DNA of 64,000 bases from Chaenocephalus aceratus (Eukaryota; Chordata; Actinopteri; Perciformes; Channichthyidae): positions 3,445,495-3,509,494 of the forward strand of contig CM043803.1 in assembly GCA_023974075.1 (NCBI GenBank), in the 5' to 3' direction. Below, piece after piece: positions 56,401-64,000 of the stretch. Below the pieces are notes generated by a model, which worked only from the letters and a program-made list of their open reading frames with translations, had not been told where the DNA came from and did no database searches. How positions within the stretch are numbered: the stretch's first letter is position 1; the number at the start of each line of letters is the position of its first letter. The position numbers and the translations under genes were made by a program.

Positions 56401-57473
56401 TTTAATAGAAATTATATGGGTATAAGTATAATAGCGGAGTGGGGAATATAATATTTCACAGTCCTCAGTATGCAAGGGATGATAACATGTGTTTTAAAGA
56501 ACAAAAACAGCATTGTTTGCACCATTTCAAAAAGGTAAAAGGTATACAAGCCCACAAGCATTATTATAAAACTGTACAGAACATCGTTTCTTTATAGAGA
56601 TGGTGAAACAAATACGTTTGTGTACAGGAAAAAAGGTAGGGTAAGATCTGGACTTGGGTGGATAATAATAGAGAGTAACTTTTGGAAGAACCAGTCTGTG
56701 GACTGCTATTAAGGAAGTTTAAAGTTTTGAAGTTTGGATGGTGGTTGGTTTTGGTACCATGGTCCATTTGCATTGAAATGGGGTCATTAATCAGAGCTCC
56801 AGGAAAGGAGGTGACAAGATATGGCAATTTGTAGGTAAAAGACATCGACTGATTAATAGCCGGCTTTGTACCTGAAAATTGGGCCAAAACCCCACAAGGT
56901 TTGACCAGAGGGGGAGCTACGGTGTGGTTGTGTGGTTGTGAGTGTGTTCATCTGCTGTATTCAGTACAAGAGACGTCACTTGCTCGAGTCAGGACAGACA
57001 CTCATTAGACCGAGAGGAAAGACAAAATGAGTCCTGACCCGTTCCAGGCTCAGGGGTCTCTAAAGCTCGGCCCCTGCCTCCCGGTGCCCTCAGGCATCTG
57101 TGCAGTCCAGCTGTGCACACAACTCTGACTAAGAATAGCAAAGTGATCAAGAGACGAGCCGTCCTTGCGGGTGGTGAAGAATGGGAAGGATTTGCAGATC
57201 AATGTTCAAATTAAAATGTCAAGATATTTAGGGCTCATTTTCCATCGATCTACAGACTACTTTCTCAAAGAATTGATTAATACATTTTTAAATGGCTAAA
57301 GATCCTGACATCTTTAGAAACGTTTTTTTAACAAACAACATAAAACAAAAATGGTTTGTTTTAGACTAAAAGAAAACAGAAAATATTCAATATTTCTTTT
57401 GGCTTGATTTATTTGCCCGATTTTGATCAAACTTAGGATGGTGTAAGACGGCCAAGGATCCGACTGCAGGTGT
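53421..57473. other. Intergenic stretch with repeat fragments
   Basis: No coding gene recognised. Contains a hAT MITE at 55,426-55,625 and, at about 55,745-55,870, a fragment (CTCTGCATTTGACCCATCCT, then GTTAGGAGGAGCAGTGGGC) that resembles the tail of a fish interspersed repeat. 53,640-54,010 and 54,880-55,140 have moderate GC and short open frames without known similarity. Confidence 0.45.
55418..55633. mobile_element. hAT-like MITE (GGGCTGCAAC family)
   Basis: Left end TAAAGCTGCAACTTT and right end complement TAGGGCTGAAACTAC are related inverted ends. The flanking 8-mers CTAAACTG and CTAAATAG match at six of eight positions. About 200 bp with internal ATTGATCAG/GATAATCAATT motifs typical of this old family. 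Confidence 0.6.
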
Positions 57474-58091
57474 GAATACACCAGCGGCGTAGCTGTGGGT
57501 GGGCCCGGGTGGGCCTGGGCCCACCCACATGCACGTCTGGCCCACCCACAGCCAATCAGCGCTTCATAACGCAGAGCCGGGAAGCCCAGAAGGAAGTGCC
57601 ACAAACTGCAGTTCATCTAGTGGCCGACAGGGGATGGATGCAAAAAGGAGCAATTCCCATAGACCCCCATGTTAAAATGCCCAACTTTACAGCAGAAATA
57701 AACATGTGTCTTGCCTGGATCCAATAAAACGTATTCTGGATATAGTTAGATTCCACCTTCATGACAATGGAATAGGGAGTGCATTTTTTTACCGTGAGTT
57801 TTTATAGTAAGTAAAGTAACTTTTGCCGTGAGTGAATGAAAGTATCATTTCTTCTTGAGGTCTGCAGTTTAGCGTGTACACATTTGCTGAATATGAAAAC
57901 ACTCGGTGTGTGCCCACTGTGCGACTGTCAAGGATAAACAACCTGTGCCCCCGATATATGTTGTATGTATTATTGCTACACAAACATTACATTGCAGTTT
58001 AAGTGTCGCCAACTCCGTTTAAGAGATCTATCCCCCGTCTGTGTGCGAGGGGGCGGGGCAGTTTACACACACGCAGCTGCTACATGCAGCA

Positions 58092-58125
<34 letters not shown>

Positions 58126-59903
58126 GGAGGAGATGGCGGAGAGAACGCGCTCCGAGGTGTGGTTAAACTATAGCCGTGTCGATGGGGACAATACTCGTTA
58201 TGAAAAGTGGAATAAGAGTTTAGCATGTAAGAGCGGTAACACGAGCAATTTGTCTAAACATTTAGCAAAAGTGCTCCACATCCAGACGGAGGAATGCACC
58301 GGGTTCGACTGTCTTTCTAGCAGCTCTGTAGCCCCGTCCACGAGTAACTTTTCCACGTCAGGTGTTCTGTGTGCTAGCAGCAACACACAGAGTTAACTCA
58401 GTTATACAAACATGGGTTAATGATTAGAGGAAACTGAGTTATTTAGTTTGTTAAAGTCTCAGCTATTCTGTTTACAGTTCTGTCATCAGATTATTTAATA
58501 TGATTTGTTAAAACATTGTTGTTTCTTTTGATGTGAAATATTATGTATTTAATTTAAATAAAAAGCAATGTTAGTTTTGTTCACAATTTGTTTAGTTAGT
58601 TTACCTTATTTTTTTCTCCAAAAGAACCGATAAAAGTAATGTTAAAGGACCGGATCGATAAGACAGACATACTTTATTGTCATTTCAACAAGACACAGTG
58701 TACTATTAAAACGAAATGTCGTTGTACTGGCTGCAGGAACAGGACAATATAAAAATGTGCTAAAATTGTACATATAAATAAATAATAGTGACGTGGTGCT
58801 GATAAAATTAAAGATAAAGTGTGCGTTTAAAATATAAAGACTTACTATACATATAAATAAAATAGACATACTATATAACAAATATGTGTTCTTTATACAG
58901 CGTAATGTAATCTCTATGTTACTGGTCTGCTTGCTGTTCAGCAGTCTGATGGCTTGGGGGAAAAAGCTATTGCAGAATCTGCTGTTCTGCTCTTAATGCT
59001 GCAGAACCTCTTGCCGGAGGGCAGCAGGGAGAACAGAGCATGGTGAGGATGAGTGGGGTCTTTAAACATGTTCTGGGCTTTTGTCAGGCAGCGTTTCTGA
59101 GCGGTGTCTCTGATGGGAGGGAGAGAAACTCCGATGATCTTCTCTGCTGTCCTGACCACTCTCTGCAGAGACTTCCAGTCTTTGTGTTGCAGTCTCTCGA
59201 CCAGATGGAGATGCCGCCGGTCCGCACGCTCTCTAGGTTCCTCTGTAGAACGTGGTGAGGATGGGGGGGGGGAGCTGTGCAGGAAGTGTAGGTGCTGCTG
59301 TGCCTTCTTAAATAGTGTTGTAGTGTGAGTGGACCAGGTCAGACTGCTTGTGATATGCACCCCCAGGAACTTGGTGCTGGCTGTAGTCTTCACTGCTGTG
59401 CCGTTGATGTGGAGTGGTGGGTGACAGTGCTTTTTGTTCCTGAAGTCGACAATGATCTCTTTTGTTTTATCGACATTCAGGATCATGTTGTCGGTGTTAC
59501 AGCAGTCTGTCAGATGTTTCACCTCCTCCCTGTAGGCCTGTTCCTTGTTGTCCCTGATGAGTCCCAACACTGTTGTATCGTCCGCGTACTTTATGATGTG
59601 GTTGGTACTGAACCTGGAGCATAAGCGTAAGCGCTATCGATAAAAGTAGTAGTACCGTTAAAGCCTTAACGATACCCATCCCTATGTGGATGTCAGTTTT
59701 ACACACATTCTGAGGCCGCCGTGCCTATGTTTTTGTTTTCACTGCTAATTTATGCTTAAGTTCTATTGGTGCATTAAAAAATCATTAAAATCATTAATGA
59801 AGTTTCAGCTCAGACCCCACACTTAATATGTCTCCCCCTGGCCCACCTACATTTCTCCAGGCCCACCCACACAATAATTCCTGGCTACGCCACTGGAATA
59901 CAC
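57474..59903 (+). mobile_element. hAT transposon remnant carrying a LINE insertion
   Basis: Ends CAGCGGCGTAGC (57,482) and complement of CAGTGGCGTAGC (to 59,895), with perfect 8-bp duplications GAATACAC at 57,474-57,481 and 59,896-59,903. Plus-strand frame 58,132-58,396 reads MAERTRSEVW, then KSGNTSNLSKHLAKVLHIQT, the BED zinc-finger start of a hAT transposase. The first CxxC pair appears as Y-E-K-W, so the finger is broken. The rest of the transposase is missing. A CA repeat lies at 58,088-58,118. Confidence 0.88.
58654..59643 (-). mobile_element. 5'-truncated L2/CR1-like LINE inside the hAT element
   Basis: Minus-strand frame 59,570-58,938 matches the end of a non-LTR reverse-transcriptase protein: NVDKTKEIIVDFRNKKHCHPP, TKFLGVHITSSLTWS, LQRVVRTAEKIIGVSLPP, DPTHPHHALFSLLPSGKR. 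It has a damaged centre (a GC-rich S/P run). Likely target duplication ATCGATAA at 58,654-58,661 and 59,636-59,643. The 5' part of the LINE is absent, as is usual after incomplete reverse transcription. Confidence 0.85.
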
Positions 59904-60303
59904 TATGATTCACTTTCCTTAACATTTCTAGGTAGGGCATTTGGTCCTAGAATAGGTTTGGACTCTCTAATGGCGCATTTCCACCGCAGGCCTCGCTCGA
60001 CTAATGGCGCATTTCCACTGCAGGCCTCGCTCGGTTTGGGTAGGCCTTATTAGGCCCGGCTCACTTTAATGCTGCGCTTCCATTACAGTTTAGGAACTGG
60101 GGTAGTTACTATAGTAACGCAGTGTAGGCGGAGCCGTGACGTCATCTTCAATGAGCGCCCCAAAAAACAACACAGCCGTTAGCTTTTAGCACTCAGAGCT
60201 CACAGCTCCTCATATCTGTTCAGAAACTAGACAAAAGTTAAACAAGTACAAACCACAGACTGCCTGTGTCATGGTGAATACAGTCGCTGGTTTATTTATG
60301 TCT

Positions 60304-61795
60304 GTATAGGCCAGGGGTGGCCAACCCGCGGCTCTCGAGCCGCATGCGGCTCTTTGCCTAGTTTCATGCGGCTCTTCAGTTCATATCGAATTTTATATGT
60401 GTGAGTTTGGGGGAGAGACACTGACTCCTGACTAGTGTTGCACGGTGTACCGATACTTGAAAGGTATACCGCGATACCCTGCCGTTAAAAACGTTACGAT
60501 TCCTCCGTTTCGTTAGTATCGGTACTTTAAAAATGACAGGGGAAAGTACTCCGGTGAGAAAGCGCCGTTTTAATAAGAGCCGTGTGTGTTCAGCTCTCTG
60601 CTTCCACTCCCTGCACTGCAGCCGTGCCTGCAGTCCCTCCCTCTCAAGCACGCTCTAAGTGCCTCCCCTCTCTCGTGCACGCGCTAGCTGCCAGAGCATG
60701 TGAGAAAACGAGAAGCATGGCTGCAAGTGGGAGTACAACTGCCGCTGCGCCTCGGCTTGTTGACAAAAAGACGCCAGAAGCTAAATTTTGATGTATTTTA
60801 GCTATATCTCTGACAGTGAGGGCAAGCCTACAGACATCATGAGGCCTGTCTGTAAGAAATTTATTAATTTTATTTAATACGAATTCTTGTCATTTATTTT
60901 ATTTATTGTTCTCATTGTTTAAAAGTTTGTGTTATGGTTATGGTGTGAAATAAAGCACAATAATTACATTTAAGACTGTTTCCCTTTTTTTAAGAAAAAG
61001 AATCGGAATCGCAATTCTTGACTTGGTATCGAAACCAAAATGTTGGGATCGTGACAACACTACTCCTGACAGTTAAACCTGATATTTAGTAGGTCTGTTA
61101 AGTACTGAATGCTGATCATTCTGACGTAATTTGGCCGGTCAAAGTTGTTTGGGCTCGGATAAAATCGCTCCGTTACTTTCGTCCCGTGTTACTTTCGTGT
61201 ATGTGTGGTGTCAGTATGAGAGGATGACAGCGCATTTAATTTTGATGTGGCCCAAGAGCCAATCACAATAATACCTGCAATGCAGTGAACCAATCACCTT
61301 TGAGGGGGGGGAAACCTATCGTTGATTAAACACTATCCAGTGTTTCCCCTATCATTGTCCTGGAGGGGCGCTGCGCCCTGCCAACGGAGCCCCGAGCCCC
61401 CCCTGAAATTCAAGGTGTTATATATATAAAAAATTGCACCAAATTGCAAATAATCTATAACTACTGTCACTTTTCACATTGAACATGTGCTCTTTTATTA
61501 AATAAACTAAACGCTTTCATTTTAAGTTGTGAGTTTAGTGTTTTTGACCCTAAGAAACACTGATGCATTAATCAATAACACTAATACACAGCTCCTCTCT
61601 CTGCTCCAGAGGATTTAAAAAATATATCCCAATGCCACAAAAATGCATCAGTGACGTGGTTGAAATCTTGTCTCCAGAAAACAAAAAACTGAAACAAGCG
61701 GTATCAGTGACTGTGTGTTTGATGTGGCTCTTTGCAGTAACAGAGAAACAATGTGGCTCTTAACCTCTGACTGGTTGGCCACCCCTGGTATAGGC
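60304..61795. mobile_element. hAT element nested in copy A
   Basis: Inverted ends CAGGGGTGGCCAACC and GGTTGGCCACCCCTG (60,312-61,787), with perfect 8-bp duplications GTATAGGC (60,304-60,311 and 61,788-61,795). It is itself interrupted by another hAT element at 60,425-61,070. No complete transposase. Confidence 0.93.
60425..61070 (+). mobile_element. hAT element nested at the third level
   Basis: Inverted ends TAGTGTTG and CAACACTA (60,433-61,062), with perfect duplications CTCCTGAC on both sides. Near 60,718-60,791 a short frame MAASGSTTAAAPRLVDKKTP stops where a ZBED-type transposase would normally continue, so it is a deleted derivative. The terminal regions carry ggtatcg motifs on both sides. 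Confidence 0.92.
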
Positions 61796-62254
61796 CTTGT
61801 TGTGAGTGTGGACGGTCGGAGCATATATAACGTTAGCTTAGTCAAGCTCCATTTAGAAAACACGCATTTTAAAAAGGGTTTTTCGCCTGCCGTCTGTCTG
61901 CAGACTTGTCAAAGCATTAATTCATGGTTTTTACTAACCGGTATCAGTATGTTGTTACTTCGGCATCATTTTGAAACGTGTATTACAATTAAATCACGGT
62001 CAAATATGTTCATCTTGTTGTAGTTGTAGCCCCCTTGCCAGCGATTCTCTCTCTAGTTTAGCATACTCAGCCCGACTCAGCCTGGTTGTTCCTGGCCCTA
62101 GAACCACGATTTAGTCGGGCCAGAAAAAAAGTGAAAAAGTAGCCCCAGGCCAAAACTAGGCCAAGTGGAAGCGCAACCAAAAACGGGCCCCGCACGGCTC
62201 GGCACGCTTAAAGCGAGCTACCCGCTGCAGTGGAAACGCGCCATTAGTACCGTT

Positions 62255-62720
62255 TTGTTAGGCCTTGTTAAGCCCAGTTCACTTTAATGCTGCGCTTCCA
62301 TTACAGTTTAGGAACTGGGGTAGTATATAGTAACGCAGTGTAGGCGGAGCCGTGACGTCATCTTCAGAAAAACAACATCAGCGGTAGCTGTTAGCACTCA
62401 AGCTCCTCATATCTGTTCAGAAACTAGACAAAAGTTAAACAAGTACAAACCACAGACTGTCTGTGTCATGGAGAATACAGTCGCTGCTTTATTTATGTCT
62501 GTATAGGCCGTTGTTGTGAGTGTGGACGGTCGGAGCATATACTGCCTCGGCAGAAGCGTCAGCCAATCGAATCATATGCCAGTACAAGTTCTAGCCAATC
62601 AAACCGCTGCTTGTGTGTCAGGGGCGGGAGATTCATGTGATTGGTTGTTGGTCGAGTTTCAGACACGCCCACCGGCAAGTGACAACGCACACCGCTGTGT
62701 GTACGGGCCGTAACACTTTG
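62255..62720. mobile_element. Partial copy B of the outer transposon, with the empty hAT site
   Basis: From about 62,255 the sequence repeats copy A in the same orientation (GCTGCGCTTCCATTACAGTT, AACGCAGTGTAGGCGGAGCC) and reads TGTATAGGCCGTTGTTGTGAG where copy A has the hAT insertion. It lacks the left terminus, and its right boundary is unclear. Confidence 0.8.
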
Positions 62721-63289
62721 ATGAGTGGGTCGCTGTTTTGTTTAAATCTTGTGCTTTCCTCCCACACAGATTAGAACAAATAATGTGCTGACATGCAGTA
62801 GGCGGAAAACTAAGTGTAAATAAATACAGGGCCTGTGTGACGTCCCTCTGCAAATACAAGAGAAAGCTGCTGAACAACATAAACAGGGATGTAAACCATG
62901 CTAGTTCTTAAATATGCAGATTTAAGAACGACTTTTTAAATTATTTATAAGGTAACATGCATTTAGTACATTTGTTAGGCTTTAGGGATAAACACAGCAC
63001 GTTTTGCTGAGAAACACTGAATGTAAACATCAGGCTACTGTGCTTTTCCTGAAGAAAACCCTACAGGGTACCTTCAAATGTTTTGCTTTTATGGTCTGAA
63101 GAGTTGCATTACAGCCAAGTAACACAAATACCATCAATTCATATGTGAATGAAAAAAAATGCACACAATTTACAATATAGCGGCTAATCATTCATATTAT
63201 TCTTAACCCTTTCACGCATAGAGGCTACTACAGTGGACAGCTTTTCAAAAAGGTATTTTCTTGTATATGCATGGGTTTTCAGCCACTAC
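62721..63289. other. Spacer
   Basis: AT-rich DNA with no recognised gene or repeat. Confidence 0.5.
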
Positions 63290-64000
63290 ATAGGACTAGG
63301 GCTGTGCCTCTTCACTGGTCTCACGATTCGATTACGATTATCCTGTCAACGATTCGATTCGGTTCGATATCCCGGTGAATCACGGTGCATCACGATTCAT
63401 ACCAATGCGTTGCATCCTCAATTTTCTATATTACTGCACATGGCTTATTTTTCATCAATGCATACATGCAGTAAATACATATGAACTCTCTTTTTATTAT
63501 ATAGAAAGTGCTTCATAAATCAATAACATAAATGTCTTCACATTAATTTATAAACCAAAATAAATGAATTGTATAGGTCTAGCCTCCGTGTGTGAAGTTG
63601 TTCCATCCTCAAAAACAAAAAGCTAATGCTTCTGCAGTCTAGCTGCAGCTTCTAGCCACGGTCTTCTGTTAAGAAAGGACACTGAATGTCCTGAATGAGG
63701 CATCACACACAGGACTTGAGTCTGAACACAGCAGACAACAGGAGTATTTACAACAGCATATACAAACAAAAATACTGCATGTGGGTGCACACTTACATTC
63801 TCTGTTTTACTGTTACATAAATCCCATGAATGTATGAGATTAAATTAGCTTCATTATATCTCAGTGATTAAGTGAATAATAAAGTTTCTATCGGGTCACT
63901 ATCAGCCTGTCACTCATTATTTTCAGGGAGGGGGCGGGGCTTGGAGGAACGGAGAGGAGACGGTGATCGCAGAAGCTTTTTTCCTCCTGCCTTCACAAAC
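63290..64000. mobile_element. Left end of a hAT-like element running towards the window edge
   Basis: ACTAGGGCTGTGCCTCTTCA followed by repeated ACGATTCGATTACGATT and GATTCGATTCGG motifs is a common fish hAT terminus. No matching right end lies in the window, so the extent is unknown; 63,290-63,440 is the supported part. The final 70 bp hold GGGGGCGGGGCTTGG, a GC box that might belong to the element or to a gene beyond the window. Confidence 0.5.

Larger units (their letters stand above)
59968..62246. mobile_element. DNA-transposon copy A (GGCGCATTTCCACTGC ends), outer level of a three-level nest
   Basis: Left end TAATGGCGCATTTCCACCGC, with the first 32 bp tandemly duplicated at 60,000, and right end the complement of GGCGCGTTTCCACTGCAGCGG near 62,246. 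It has been split by a hAT element at 60,304-61,795. No transposase is seen; the superfamily is not assigned. Confidence 0.7.

Noticed and set aside
59040..59624. Plus-strand frames of 70-100 codons
   Set aside because: Antisense of the L2-like LINE reading frame.

Overview
The window is nuclear DNA from a ray-finned fish, most likely a percomorph teleost. The evidence is split vertebrate genes with GT-AG introns, abundant hAT, Tc1 and L2-type repeats, long CA microsatellites, a Sec-containing SelU gene (a fish trait), and proteins that align to vertebrate families. All calls come from reading the sequence; no database was searched.

Gene-bearing part (1-35,700). A voltage-gated sodium channel alpha gene (scn4a-like, minus strand) enters from the left edge. 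Its N-terminus and domain I occupy 289-3,554 in 11 short exons. After about 9.4 kb without a recognised gene come three plus-strand genes: a DPY30-motif gene (dydc2-like, 13,034-16,499), selenou1/prxl2a-like (17,644-19,316) with an in-frame TGA for selenocysteine and a SECIS element in its 3' UTR, and pdzd7 (21,143-28,709), the Usher-complex scaffold with three PDZ domains. lzts2 lies on the minus strand (31,986-35,648), convergent with pdzd7. DYDC-PRXL2A and PDZD7-LZTS2 are also neighbour pairs on human chromosome 10q, which supports the names. The sodium channel's relative SCN4A is on human 17q.

Gene-poor part (35,700-64,000). I recognise no protein-coding host gene here. There is a possible distant 5' UTR exon of lzts2 (47,443-47,573) and some non-repetitive stretches that could be regulatory. 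The rest is repeat-rich: a 148-bp tandem array carrying five RFX-type palindromes, a 336-bp CA tract, a deleted Tc1 element, a Harbinger-like element, a 31-copy 20-bp minisatellite without indels, a hAT element interrupted by an L2-like LINE, and a three-level nest of DNA transposons beside a partial copy that keeps the empty target site.

The genes do not form a pathway or operon. The strongest points are the selenocysteine recoding unit in selenou1, a U12-type AT-AA intron in the sodium channel gene, and an X-box in front of the dydc2-like gene.
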